Positions 32,405-43,187 of a stretch of 64,000 nt of DNA are shown here, piece by piece (the first letter of the stretch is position 1; each line of letters starts with the position of its first letter). Source of the stretch: Wolfiporia cocos (lineage: Eukaryota; Basidiomycota; Agaricomycetes; Polyporales; Phaeolaceae); the NCBI GenBank assembly GCA_029448655.1, contig JACCLO010000017.1:434001-498000 (forward strand). The letters are read 5' to 3'. The notes under the pieces are model-generated. The model saw only the letters and a list, made by a program, of their open reading frames with translations. It searched no databases and was not told where the DNA came from. Made by a program: the position numbers and the translations under genes.

Positions 32405-34444
32405 ATGAGTAACCGGAAACTAACATTCGTCACAAACAGATTCACAATGTCCTCCACTTCCTCCGTCAGCACTCCTCTCGCTCCCCGCAAGATGCGCCTC
32501 CGCTCAGAAGGCCCGGTGACACCGGTAGCTGGTCCCTCGGGAACTCAGCAACTGGTGACGCTGGAGCACCTTAGCGAGGGAGAAGAAGAAGAAGAGGAAG
32601 GAGAAGAGGAAATGCCGGAGTTCGCTCCCCCGCAAAGGGACTCTCCGACCAACCCCATGGGTACACGCCCCGGCTCGCCAATTGCCGGATACCCTCCGGC
32701 TCGTCGAACTCGCCCTATCGGGCCCGTCACCACCCTGGAAATGGAATTTTCAGGGCCAACACGACAGACTAATACTGCGGTCGAAAACAACCTCAAGGCG
32801 TACCTCCCCGAGGAGGAACACCACAAGGTGGATGGGTCCATACATGGGCCAATCATCGACGCAGCCATCCAACGAGGGGCGGCAATCAGCCATGACACCA
32901 CCGACACCTTAGGTCGAATGGTTCACGCCCGACTGGAGCGCATCCATGGACGAATCGACTCCCTGGTTGGGCAATCCAGGGCAATCGAACAAAAGGCCCA
33001 AGACGAGCTGCACGAAGCAGTCAATTCGGTCCGGAACGAGGTATTGTCCACCATGGTGGACCTCGGCAAGGAACTCCGACAGGAGTACACCGCCAAGCTC
33101 TCCGAAATGGAGAAGCAGCTCCGAAAGGACTACCGGTCCCGGCTGGACGACCTCGAGGATGCATTCGCAGAGCGCATGGAGAAGGTCGACGAGGAACTCC
33201 GGAGGATTCGCAAGAATCCCTCCGTTCCCAACCCTCCCGGCGTTCGCACACCCCCGGAAGAACCCACACCGGCCCCCGGCAATGCGCAAGCTCGTGCAGC
33301 CGAGGCCGCTGCCGCCGCTCAAGCTGCAGCTGCTGCTGCAGCAGCCGTCGCCCCGCAGATTCCAGGTCTGCCTCAAAACCTGAAAATCCCCCCTCCCCCC
33401 GAATTCTCCGGGTCATCTGGAAAGGTGACTGCGCAAGAATGGGTGGAAAAGATGGGTCTGTACTTTGGTACACTCAGGGTCTACGACGACCATGACCGTA
33501 TCACCACGGCCCTCTTCCGCGTCACAGGGGACGCGTACAAATTTTTCTCGCCTCTCATCAAGAAGGCAGGAAATGGTGAACCTCTCGGCACCTGGGAGGA
33601 CTTCACCAAGTCAGTCATGGTGCAATATGGGAAAATGACGGATAAGGAGATAGCCAAGAAGGAAATTCGCGGCTACTACGGCACGAAAGGCAAGGAACTG
33701 GCAGAATCGAACTATTTCAATTACTGCGAACGGTTCCGTACCCTCGGCCGACTCTCCGAAACCGCCAATGAGACTCTGGTGTGGGAATTCACCGAGACTC
33801 TCCCGGAAAAGGTCAAGGACACCTTAAACGTCCTCGGCAAGACCCCGTTCTTCAAGGCGCCCACCGACATCGAGCCTCTGATCGATTTCGCTCTAGAAAT
33901 GTATCAGACGTCTTACCCTGACAAGATCAAGGGCTCGATCTTCGAGAAAGCCGGTAAGAAGGACTCGGCACCTGCCGAAAAGAAGGAGACGTCCTCCGCT
34001 TCTGCAAAGAAGTCGGAGAAAAAGAAGGACAAGGGAAAGGCGCCCGCCAAAGCCCCCGCCGACACCGCCAACGCCGTCTGCACTTACTGCAAGCAGACGG
34101 GACACTACTTCAACAAGTGTCCTAAGCTTGCCGCGGACAAGGCTGCGGGAACGTTCGTGCCTGCCGCTCAGCGGGCCGAACAACAAAGGGCGAAGGACGC
34201 AGCTGCCGCGTCTGGAAAGACCGCGGCTGCTCCTTCGGGTAGTGGAAAGGGACAGGCTTCTGGCAAGAAGCCGTACTCGGCGCCCCCCGCGGATGGCAAG
34301 ACGTATCGTGCCCGAACGATCTGGGAAGAAGTGACGGCTGACTCAAACTCAGCAGGACCCTCGGCCCCCGCCACCACCGTCGCCAATGTCGGGACTATCT
34401 CGGTCCCCCTCGCCCCAACCACACGTCTCGAAGACGTTCTGTGA
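32405..34444 (+). CDS. gag: Element C Gag
   Basis: 679-residue Gag. The N-terminal third is acidic and Pro-rich; residues about 165-265 form a predicted coiled coil, followed by an Ala-rich run. The Gag core (about 325-510) contains EWVEKMGLYFG and KEIRGYYGTKG segments shared with Element B. A basic Lys/Ala linker precedes a canonical zinc knuckle CX2CX4HX4C (CTYC...NKC, about residue 560). The last 59 bases overlap pol, which is in the +1 frame, so pol may be made by +1 frameshifting or by separate initiation at 34386. Confidence 0.92.
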   Translation: MSNRKLTFVTNRFTMSSTSSVSTPLAPRKMRLRSEGPVTPVAGPSGTQQLVTLEHLSEGEEEEEEGEEEMPEFAPPQRDSPTNPMGTRPGSPIAGYPPARRTRPIGPVTTLEMEFSGPTRQTNTAVENNLKAYLPEEEHHKVDGSIHGPIIDAAIQRGAAISHDTTDTLGRMVHARLERIHGRIDSLVGQSRAIEQKAQDELHEAVNSVRNEVLSTMVDLGKELRQEYTAKLSEMEKQLRKDYRSRLDDLEDAFAERMEKVDEELRRIRKNPSVPNPPGVRTPPEEPTPAPGNAQARAAEAAAAAQAAAAAAAAVAPQIPGLPQNLKIPPPPEFSGSSGKVTAQEWVEKMGLYFGTLRVYDDHDRITTALFRVTGDAYKFFSPLIKKAGNGEPLGTWEDFTKSVMVQYGKMTDKEIAKKEIRGYYGTKGKELAESNYFNYCERFRTLGRLSETANETLVWEFTETLPEKVKDTLNVLGKTPFFKAPTDIEPLIDFALEMYQTSYPDKIKGSIFEKAGKKDSAPAEKKETSSASAKKSEKKKDKGKAPAKAPADTANAVCTYCKQTGHYFNKCPKLAADKAAGTFVPAAQRAEQQRAKDAAAASGKTAAAPSGSGKGQASGKKPYSAPPADGKTYRARTIWEEVTADSNSAGPSAPATTVANVGTISVPLAPTTRLEDVL

Positions 34445-37400
34445 AGAACACACCAGCCCCGCAGCGGCTGGGAGTGTACAGCGCCCCGAAGAAGCGCACC
34501 TCTACGAAGAGGCTTCACAGAGACCCCTTATCTTGTGGGAAGATAAGGCGGTCGTACGTCACCCGGTATCCCATCTCGGTATATTCGGCAGCTCGGCAAT
34601 GGACTTTGCCCGGAGGACAAGGACACTAGCTACACGTGCCCCTCCTGTAAAATACTTTTATCCTGACCCGCTCGCGTCTAAATTTTTCACTTTGTATAAT
34701 GTACATGGAAACGATTCTCGAGACGACAATAAATCGTTCTCTATCGAAGTGGAATTGTGGGTTTATGGAAAGAAAGTTAACGCCATGGCATTAATCGACA
34801 CCGGTGCATCCATAAGCGTCATTGATAAGAAGCTCGTCCATGAGGAGAAGTTAGTCACTCAGAAACTACCTTCACCTCTCGAGATTCGTAACGCCGACGG
34901 TACCTCTAATACCGCCGGTAATATCAACATGGCAGTAAAAGCTTATATGGTGCACGAGGAACACAAGTCCACCGAATTCTTGTACGTAATGGACGTACAG
35001 AATGCGGATGTGATCCTCGGATATGACTGGTTCCTGAAACACAACCCGGACTTCAACTGGCCGGAAGGAACCTTCACATATCGGTGCACGGAAAAATGCA
35101 AACATGGCAAACGGGTTTCGATTTCTGAGGAAGAAGATGAAATCGAACCCCGCAACATCTATCAGATCATCAATGACTTTCCAATAGATTTTCTCGGCTT
35201 AGAGGAGCCGGAGAATCCCTTTGTCGCTTGGGTGAACACCCTTGACGAAGGAACGGAACTCCTTATCGACGCCATTCAGTCGATAACGGAGAAGTCAGAT
35301 GATGAATTTCTGACAGATGCGGACCTCCAGAAATGGAAATCCTTGGTTCCGGAGGAATACCAGGAGTTTGGTCCCACGGTATTCTCTCAACGCGCATCCG
35401 AAAGGATGCCCGAACGGAAACCATATGACCACGCCATCGACTTCCCCGATGACGCGGTACTACCGCCCCCGAGTAAGGCATACAAGATGTCTCCTCAGGA
35501 AGCGAACTCGCTAGATCAGTGGATTCAGGAAGAGTTACGGAAGGGCTACATCCGGCACTCAAAATCTCCGATCGCGAGCCCGGTCTTCTTCGTCCCTAAA
35601 AAAGACGGCGGAGCCCGAATGGTAGTCGATTACCGAAAGGTGAACGACTTGACCATTAAAAACAGGTACCCTCTCCCACGCATAGACGAGCTTATCGATA
35701 AGCTTAGCCAGGCTTCGATATTTACGAAGCTCGACTTGCGTTGGGGTTACAACAACGTAAGAATCAAGGAGGGAGATGAATGGAAGACCGCATTCATTAC
35801 GCCTAACGGCCTTTACGAAGCTGTAGTCATGTACTTCGGTTTTTGTAATGCACCCAGCACGTTCCAACACATGATGAACGATATTCTAGGTGACCTTATC
35901 AGAGAAGGAAAGGTCATTGTCTACCTAGACGACATCCTTGTGTTCGGAAACGACCTGCTGGAACACCGTCGTATCGTCAAGCAAGTATTACAAATCTTGC
36001 AAGACAACGACTTGTTCGCGAAGCCTGAAAAGTGCTTCTTCGAGCAAAGCAGTATTGAATACCTGGGAATGGTCATTTCCAAAGGAAAAGTCGAAATGGA
36101 CCCTAAGAAGGTAGCCGGTGTCATGGACTGGCCTACACCTGCCAAGGTGAAGGACGTCCAGGCCTTTGTTGGCTTCGCCAACTACTACAGGCGGTTCATT
36201 AAAGACTTCTCCAAAGTGGTTAAGCCGTTAACCGATCTGTCCAAGAAAAACACGCAATGGAACTGGGGACCCGAACAAGCGGAAGCTTTCCAAACTCTCA
36301 AGGAAGCTTTCACATCGGCCCCAATACTCCGGATCCCAGATCAGGAGTCCCCGTTCCGCGTGGAAGCGGATTCTTCCGATTACGCAACTGGTGCAGTGCT
36401 ATCACAATACTCTTCGGAGGATAAGCTCTGGCACCCGGTAGCCTTTTACTCGAAATCTCTATCAGCAGCCGAAAGGAACTATGAGATTTACGATAAGGAG
36501 TTGCTCGCAATCATCCGCGCTCTAGAGGAATGGAGACATTACCTCGAAGGACACCCACACAAATTTGAAGTATGGTCGGATCATCTCAATCTGACATATT
36601 TCAAATCGGCACAACGGCTAACCCGGAGACAGGCACGTTGGAGTCTTTACCTGACAAGGTTCAACTTCACCATGTGCCACAAACCCGGTAAAACAATGCT
36701 CACGGCTGACCCTCTGTCACGGAGGCCAGACCATGAAGAGGGGGTGGAACTCGATAATCGCGATCAAATTTTGCTGAAACCGGAATATTTCACGGTTAGG
36801 GCGCTAGAAGCGTCACAGCAGGAGATACAATCAGGCGACGAGGACCTCCTCCGACAAATCCGACAAGCCCTCATGAACGATCAGATTACCAAGGATTACC
36901 AGGAACTACTAAAGAGTGGTCCCAAGGAATTCGGTAAAGATCTCCAGGAATGGAACATGGAGGCCGGATTACTCCTCAGACGAGGAAAAGTGTACGTTCC
37001 AAAAGAGCCTAAGGAATTGCGCACGAAGATTCTGGAGTTACATCATGACCATGTGACTGCCGGACACTTCGGACGATGGAAGACCTATGAACTTCTATCA
37101 CGTAATTACTGGTGGCCTGGAATGACCACAATGGTGAAGCAATATGTGGAAGGTTGCGACACATGTCAACGCATGAAGAACCGCAACCAGACCCCGTATG
37201 GACCCCTGCAACCGCTCCCAGTACCGGAAGCACCTTGGGACACAATCACAATCGACTTCATCGTCCACTTACCGCCCAGCGGTGAACGCAAACAATTCAC
37301 TGCCATTATGGTAGTAGTGGACCGATTGACCAAGCGCGCGCACTTCATTCCCACGTCAGACAATATCTCGGCAAAGGAATTAGCGAACCTCCTGTACCTT

Positions 37401-38921
37401 CGGATTTATCCGAACCACGGGCTTCCGAAACAAATCATTTCGGACAGAGGACCGCAATTCTCGTCTGAGCTATTCAAGGGATGGTGCGAGCAATTGGGAA
37501 TTCAGAGGTCGATGACGACAGCCTACCACCCGCAAGCGGACGGCCAAACGGAGAGAATTAACCAAATTCTAGAACAATACCTACGATGCTACATCGACGT
37601 TATCCAAAAAGATAACTGGGTGTTCTATCTCCCCACGGCAGAGTTTGCGTACAATAACGCGGCCAGCGAAACGACCAAGAATAGTCCATTCTTCGTCGAA
37701 CTAGGAAGGCATCCCAATGCAGGACCTACGGATTTGAAGCCGACGCAATATTCGGACTTAAATCAATTTGCTTACGCCAGATGGTCAGCACAAGAACAAG
37801 CTAAGGCAGCTATGAAATTGGCTGCCGAACGCTGGTCTTGGTACTATGATCAACACAAGCGCTCGGTACCGTTTAAAGTTGGCGACAAAGTTCTCGTCGA
37901 CGCCCGTAGCTGGCAAGACTCCGAAAGAAGTCTTAGTCCACGCTATTTGGGACCATTTAAGATAATTGAACAATTATCCCCGGTCACCTTTAGGGTACAT
38001 ATGGACGAGCAATACAGGGCTTACCACCCAGTATTTCACGCTTCCAAGTTGGTCATGTACAAGGACCCTGTGCATCAGAAAAAACCAGAGCCTCAACCAG
38101 AAATGGTCGACGGCGAGGAAGTATGGGAAGTCGAGAAGATCTTAGATCATCGCCTCCGCGCAGGAAGAGTTGAATACAGAATCCGATGGAAAGGGTTCGG
38201 TATCAATGACGACTCCTGGGTACGCGAAGCCGATCTCGACTCGGCATATGACATTCTACAGGAATACAAGGCTTCACACCCTATTCCAATGCAGGATGTC
38301 CCCCTCAGGCGATCAGCTAGAAGGAAAGAAGCAGTTCACGTCTTCGACCCTGATAGCGACGACTGGGAAGCCGATGAATGCACGTGGCCAGACGACTGGC
38401 CGCAGTATCGCGAAGTATTTGCGAAGGACCCTAAGCAGCGCATGGTTAGACACCCCGACGGGGGATGGATGTCAGCTGACATCAACCAAAACGCGGACTT
38501 GAAAATCGTAGTCGGTGAAGGCGGCCGAATGCCGGAAAAAGGAACCAAGGACTCGGTTGGGTTTGATCTGTACACCGCAACAGGCGACGTTCTGCCAGCT
38601 CATGGGCAGACAGAATACAACACAAAACTGAAGATCCAGGTACCTTTCGGCACTTACGGACGTATCGCCCCCCGCTCTAGTCTCGCCCGCAAGGGCATAG
38701 ACGTAATGGGTGGCGTCATCGACCACGATTATCAAGGCGAAGTAATCATTATTCTCCGGAATCACTCCGACGTATCTATTGATATTCGGGCCGGTGATAA
38801 GATTGCTCAGCTCATCTGCGAAGTTGCTAAGGACCCGCATATTACGCTACACGGAAAATCTTACTTTGAAAAGATTAAATCCGAGCGCGGTGCTGGTGGA
38901 TTCGGCTCCACAGGAAAGTAA
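34386..38921 (+). CDS. pol: Element C Pol: protease-RT-RNase H-integrase-chromodomain-dUTPase
   Basis: Intact 1511-codon ORF. After about 100 residues without a domain come the protease (LIDTGAS, Asp about 138), the RT (YLDD at about 513-516), RNase H (from about 660), and an HHCC integrase finger (from about 886). The DD35E residues lie near 957, 1020 and 1056, then a GPF module and the chromodomain (about 1246-1295). The dUTPase (about 1386-1511) has all motifs: VGFDLYTA, GRIAPRSSLA, GGVIDHDYQGEV, KIAQLI and a C-terminal GFGSTGK. The dUTPase at the extreme C-terminus would be released or remain fused to integrase. Such domains limit uracil in newly made cDNA. The start at 34386 overlaps gag by 59 bases. 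Confidence 0.95.
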   Translation: MSGLSRSPSPQPHVSKTFCEEHTSPAAAGSVQRPEEAHLYEEASQRPLILWEDKAVVRHPVSHLGIFGSSAMDFARRTRTLATRAPPVKYFYPDPLASKFFTLYNVHGNDSRDDNKSFSIEVELWVYGKKVNAMALIDTGASISVIDKKLVHEEKLVTQKLPSPLEIRNADGTSNTAGNINMAVKAYMVHEEHKSTEFLYVMDVQNADVILGYDWFLKHNPDFNWPEGTFTYRCTEKCKHGKRVSISEEEDEIEPRNIYQIINDFPIDFLGLEEPENPFVAWVNTLDEGTELLIDAIQSITEKSDDEFLTDADLQKWKSLVPEEYQEFGPTVFSQRASERMPERKPYDHAIDFPDDAVLPPPSKAYKMSPQEANSLDQWIQEELRKGYIRHSKSPIASPVFFVPKKDGGARMVVDYRKVNDLTIKNRYPLPRIDELIDKLSQASIFTKLDLRWGYNNVRIKEGDEWKTAFITPNGLYEAVVMYFGFCNAPSTFQHMMNDILGDLIREGKVIVYLDDILVFGNDLLEHRRIVKQVLQILQDNDLFAKPEKCFFEQSSIEYLGMVISKGKVEMDPKKVAGVMDWPTPAKVKDVQAFVGFANYYRRFIKDFSKVVKPLTDLSKKNTQWNWGPEQAEAFQTLKEAFTSAPILRIPDQESPFRVEADSSDYATGAVLSQYSSEDKLWHPVAFYSKSLSAAERNYEIYDKELLAIIRALEEWRHYLEGHPHKFEVWSDHLNLTYFKSAQRLTRRQARWSLYLTRFNFTMCHKPGKTMLTADPLSRRPDHEEGVELDNRDQILLKPEYFTVRALEASQQEIQSGDEDLLRQIRQALMNDQITKDYQELLKSGPKEFGKDLQEWNMEAGLLLRRGKVYVPKEPKELRTKILELHHDHVTAGHFGRWKTYELLSRNYWWPGMTTMVKQYVEGCDTCQRMKNRNQTPYGPLQPLPVPEAPWDTITIDFIVHLPPSGERKQFTAIMVVVDRLTKRAHFIPTSDNISAKELANLLYLRIYPNHGLPKQIISDRGPQFSSELFKGWCEQLGIQRSMTTAYHPQADGQTERINQILEQYLRCYIDVIQKDNWVFYLPTAEFAYNNAASETTKNSPFFVELGRHPNAGPTDLKPTQYSDLNQFAYARWSAQEQAKAAMKLAAERWSWYYDQHKRSVPFKVGDKVLVDARSWQDSERSLSPRYLGPFKIIEQLSPVTFRVHMDEQYRAYHPVFHASKLVMYKDPVHQKKPEPQPEMVDGEEVWEVEKILDHRLRAGRVEYRIRWKGFGINDDSWVREADLDSAYDILQEYKASHPIPMQDVPLRRSARRKEAVHVFDPDSDDWEADECTWPDDWPQYREVFAKDPKQRMVRHPDGGWMSADINQNADLKIVVGEGGRMPEKGTKDSVGFDLYTATGDVLPAHGQTEYNTKLKIQVPFGTYGRIAPRSSLARKGIDVMGGVIDHDYQGEVIIILRNHSDVSIDIRAGDKIAQLICEVAKDPHITLHGKSYFEKIKSERGAGGFGSTGK

Positions 38922-38947
38922 TCGTTCCATTAGGGACAATGAAACCT

Positions 38948-38957
38948 GAAGAGGGGG
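38948..38957 (+). other. Element C polypurine tract
   Basis: GAAGAGGGGG then TAA directly before the 3' LTR; the same arrangement is found in Elements B and D. Confidence 0.8.
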
Positions 38958-38960
38958 TAA

Positions 38961-39656
38961 TGTCACAGATTTGGGACATGCCATTATTTTTCCCGTATTT
39001 TTACCTATTTATCTGGTATTTCTACGACCTTGTAGACATTTACGCTGCTAAGCGCCCGTCTACACGTACACGCAACCAAACAACACGTACACAACGCGGT
39101 ATACGTCCACCTGTCATAACAACACGTACATAACACGTTTGTACGCGTCAATGACTCAGCGGACTAACCTCCGGTGTCACGCGCCTTACTCATATCCCGA
39201 TATCGGGCTATGTCAGTACATTTGGATAAGCGGCCCGCTCGTTATCACATGCCAATGCCCTTAACGATTACTCATATCCCGATCCCGGTATATAGTTATC
39301 ACGTGCATGGCTTACTAACGTAGCAACGCCACTTCCACAACATGGACCTACGGTCCTAACAACGATTCTTACTGGTGCGGCCATTACCGGCGCACATGGT
39401 CTACTGTAGTTTACGACTTAGCTGTATTAGTTATGTCTGCGCACAGACCGTCTTCATGTTTGGCTCCCTTACTGGTAACCAAACAATGCATGTATATAAG
39501 TAGGGCTATCGCTACGATAAGCCTTAGATTTGTTCTCTGCTATCGCATAGTCACATAACATCTCTACTGCGCCTACAAGCGTTCCTCACCAGCTTCAACA
39601 ACTCCTTCAAGTCGTTATCAAGCTAAAGCGTGAGTCCCACAACCTTGTTTGTGTCA
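38961..39656 (+). repeat. Element C 3' LTR (696 bp)
   Basis: Identical by eye to the 5' LTR. Followed by the CTAAT duplication, whose last T is the first base of the Element B 5' LTR. Confidence 0.96.
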
Positions 39657-39660
39657 CTAA

Positions 39661-40261
39661 TGACGCAGACACTCACTAAGACTGAATATAGTTTTGAGGG
39701 GCGGTGTCGGTAAAGGTGAGGTGTAATAGTCAAGCAGTTGGTAATAGCAACTAGTCGATTGTCGAGGAGAACTATTCTGAGTCTACAAGGTACTCAGAGG
39801 CCAGCTTATATACATGAAGGGCAAGACCCATAACACCGTAGGTAAGACTAGTGATACCGCAGGGCGTAGGGTTATGTACCGGTAATGGTACGACCCGAAG
39901 CTTGTGATAGTTCCAAAGGTCGCTGACTGAGCGTAAGGCTACAGCATGTGACGTGAGTTAGGCCGCTGACTGAGCGTGAGCCAGTGGCAGGTGATGCGAG
40001 TCACTAGAAAGCCATGTGACGTGTGGCAACGTATGTTGTGAACTCTTTGTAGGGTCACGTGCAGGAAAGATAAGATAAGTCTACAGATAAGACGAGGCGC
40101 CGTGATAGGCGCTGAGCTAACGTGCACAAGAGATAAGATAAGAGTTATCTACGAGAGTGAGATAAGATAAGACATAACGTGACTTGGAAAGCGAGTAGAA
40201 CGAGCTGTAGAAAATCAGAGAAAATAGGGAAAAATAGGGAAAAATAAGAGAAACCGTGACA
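39661..40261 (-). repeat. Element B 5' LTR (601 bp)
   Basis: Matches 21055-21655 throughout by eye. TATATAA (minus) at 39806-39812. The self-primer partner is at 39768-39778, and the inverted repeat TCTGAGT (39776-39782) / ACTCAGA (39792-39798) lies next to the inferred RNA 5' end. GATAAG cluster near 40069-40171. Confidence 0.93.
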
Positions 40262-40266
40262 GATCA

Positions 40267-41806
40267 CATACATAGCATTTTATTATTACCACATTTTGTA
40301 GTGTTCTTTGAGAAATGTTGCTATGCCCATATGTTTTATTCAGAATCCTTGCTTGCTTATGGTATATTTCTTCTCCAGGGCAAAGACTTGATCATTTAGT
40401 GTGTGGCATGCAAGCACCCACACGTTGGTGCTTAATGCGCCACAGTCAGACCAGGGCACCACAGTGATGTACACCACCACAACACAGATCACAGCTGTGC
40501 ACCAGCTTCCCTGCAAAGATCACCGCCCATTTCATGTACTGTCTGGCACAATGAGCGTACCAATGTGTACGGATACATGTAGGTCACTCAGATACAATGC
40601 CCTACTGTCGTGTCCCCCTGCTTCGATCTGCTGTCACCTCCCTCACTGGATGTGCCGGTCAAGCGGCTACGCTTCTAGTATATGAACTGCTTGCATGCTT
40701 TGTCAGTTTGGACATTCCGTCCACCCACCCCATAGTATTGGGTGTGAAAATGAGTGTGCTAGATAGTGTACAAACAAGCTCAGCATTGGCACTCCTAACG
40801 GGAGACAGCATCTGAGGTGGGCGACAAGTGACAGCGCATACATATAGTGTTGCTATGCAGAATTAAAAGCCTAAAACTACCAAATAACCAATGTATGAGC
40901 ATATATGAACCGTTAAACAGCGCGGTGTTCAGTATTGCACCTTTCCATATAGTAAGGTATCATACTGGAGCCAAATGGCACGCAGTGGGATTGCATGCTC
41001 CAGCATTGGGATTGCTACAATCTGAATGAACATGGTTGTAACCTTTAGTCACTTCTGACTTGACGCTGTTATGTCTTGTGGATACAGCACTGTATGGTTC
41101 AAAAAATCACTACCCCTCTTTCCGTAGTCATCACGTATGTCAGTTGTGAAAAAATGCAGAATCTGAGTCATGAAATCTGGACCTAGTATGGTATACCGTA
41201 TATTGGAGCCTGTACCATCACCCATGGTACATCTAAACGTGCTTGACACAAGTAAGAGCGTACATGCATCGCCACAATCATGACCAGGTTGATGCAGCGT
41301 GCTGCATCATCTGCCAAAAGTGGCACCTATTTCTATTTTCAGTATGTACTCTGATACACAACAGAACATCATGCATATAGTCTCGGTCCCAGATGTTCGG
41401 AGCGATGCCACACGGATGAGGCCAAGCGGACATCAAAAAAAAAGTATGCCACCACTCCAGAACATCTGGTAGATTTCCGTAGGACAGGTGTGGGTAGTCC
41501 CATCTCATGACCGCATCTCAGGTGTCTGATGCACTCTGTACATCACAGATGTGCACTACGCGGACGTCAATTGCGCTTTTATATGGTCTCCTCTCGCTGT
41601 ATCATACTTGGAAGCACCCTCACAATATGTCCTCGCTATCTCCTGACTAGAAAACATCTAAACTTAATAGACATGACTTCACTGCTGTTCTTGAAGCGGC
41701 TCATACTAAGGCTACCATGGTGTGCCAGTACTCCTCCGTCGCAACACATCAAAAAATCATCAGCGAATCTGAAAGTATATTGGGTCCCGATAAGCGACCA
41801 TACTAA
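40267..41806. other. Gene-free region after Element B
   Basis: No ORF with recognisable content, no repeat boundary. An upstream exon of the helicase fragment that follows could be hidden here but I cannot identify one. Confidence 0.5.
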
Positions 41807-42111
41807 TGGCAGCTAGACGTCACTCAGGCACTTCTGCTCGGTCTTGACTGCATAGTATTTGCAGGAACGGGTGCTGGTAAAACCGTGCCCTTTGGGGTGG
41901 TGTTGATGGTGGATGAGGAGAGGGAGAGTATTGTGACCATGATATCACCATTAAATGAACCAGAAAAGGATCAAGTAAGTCAGAGAGAAGGGAAAGAATA
42001 TGACTCTCACTGTAAAATTGCATACAATCAGGCCGAATGCTTTAATGCGATGGGCCTATCTGCGACTCCTGTGAGTGTGGAGATGTACAAATCACACCCT
42101 GAGTTCCACGA
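41807..42111 (+). pseudogene. RecQ/DEAD-like helicase fragment
   Basis: A first segment (41807-41974) encodes WQLDVTQALLLGLD followed by Walker A AGTGAGKT and an ISPLNEPEKDQ segment. A GT-AG intron (41975-42031) follows, then AECFNAMGLSATPV. This is the start of helicase domain 1 as found in many basidiomycete RecQ-like helicases. The reading frame meets a TAA just upstream (41804-41806), and nothing after about 42111 continues the domain: no DExH box is seen. It is a fragment of about 80 codons, probably dead. Confidence 0.65.
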
Positions 42112-42291
42112 GGTTAGTCCTATCGTTATGGTAGCATGCTGTATGTGTAAGAGCAAGTGACGCTGAGCCACACACATGTCCAAGCGTGCAACGCTCAGAT
42201 CACGTGGCAAGCCCTTCTACCACCACCATCACCTTAGGCACCCACGTACTGTCCACCCATATGCTAAACCCCATGCACCATCATTCTTACC

Positions 42292-43187
42292 ATGAGCACC
42301 CAATGCACCATCCAGAACACTCTAAGGGCCGCTGACAACTTTACACCTGCCACCTTTGCCTTTGACCTACTTTTCAACGCCACCCAAAGCATTCACCAGG
42401 AACACAAAACCTCCCCTTCCACTTATGCTCTTCCACTTTGGAAGACTCACATATCGTACCTCCTCATTGCCATCACCTCCAGTGCCAATGAATTGGCACA
42501 CACGGAACTCCCATCCCTGCTCACTTTGCAGCAGGATGTCAACAACCTTGTGCTCCACCTCAACTCCCTCCTAGTGCCTACTTTCACCAACCATTTACCC
42601 ACTCCTCCCATGCCCACCTCACCCAAGCCATGCACCACACTCCCTATACCACACCTCAAACACATTTCTATCCAGTCCATTTGGACCCCACGCCAGTCTT
42701 CTGAGCCACACCTCCACTGGGTTCTGACCCGACCTGAGATGCCACCACATACACCATCTCCTCCATGATCACCCACCCTTATACACCGCATATTTGACTC
42801 TGGTGACACCATCCATTTCCTCCTTGACCCACCACTTTATGACCACCCTATTGGTCCTATGGAAGGGCCCATCTATGATCACCCTGCTGGTCCCATGGAG
42901 GACCAATCTACCCTCACCCCACTGGACATGAGAATTGGGCACCAAACGACCCCTTTCACCCTCTTAACCCTACTTGCTCAGTCATGATCCAAGTCAACAA
43001 TGTCCTCTGACAACTTGAACCCACCAACTCACCTGCCAACTCGTACAACCTCGAACTCACATGGTTCAACACCCTCTCCTGATCCATGTTCTACTACCAA
43101 CTCCAACATTCTAATGTAACCAACCTCCAACATATCTGCTTCACCAGCTTCAAATGGTGTATCCCAAATACATCCAAGATCCAATCC
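42292..43187 (+). pseudogene. Truncated copy of the Pro-rich gene at 55619-57660
   Basis: ATG at 42292 opens 158 codons clearly similar to the N-terminal half of the minus-strand gene at 55619-57660, with shared stretches such as TPATFAFDLLFNA and AHTELPSLLTLQQDVNNL. It stops at 42766-42768. Matching sequence continues in another frame (HPIGPMEGPIYDHPAGPME repeats near 42840-42900) and fades by 43185. There a 186-base repeat begins. Frameshifted and truncated; not a functional copy. Confidence 0.6.

Larger units (their letters stand above)
29665..39656 (+). mobile_element. Element C: intact Ty3/Gypsy chromovirus with C-terminal dUTPase
   Basis: 9992 bp with 696-base LTRs (29665-30360 and 38961-39656) that look identical by eye, flanked by a perfect CTAAT duplication (29660-29664 and 39657-39661). 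All parts are open: upstream ORF, gag and pol, with a self-primer site and a polypurine tract. It lies inside Element B, so it inserted later. It is the best candidate in the window for a currently mobile element. Confidence 0.96.
21055..40261 (-). mobile_element. Element B: Ty3/Gypsy chromovirus with C-terminal dUTPase, split by Element C
   Basis: Minus-strand element with 601-base LTRs at 21055-21655 (3') and 39661-40261 (5') that look identical by eye. Without Element C and its duplication it is about 9.2 kb. Order in transcription direction: 5' LTR, self-primer site, leader, upstream ORF, small ORF, gag, pol, polypurine tract, 3' LTR. Flanking 5-mers are GAGCA (21050-21054) and GATCA (40262-40266), one mismatch. 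Pol has one in-frame stop and a short deletion, so this copy is probably not autonomous despite its recent insertion. Confidence 0.92.
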
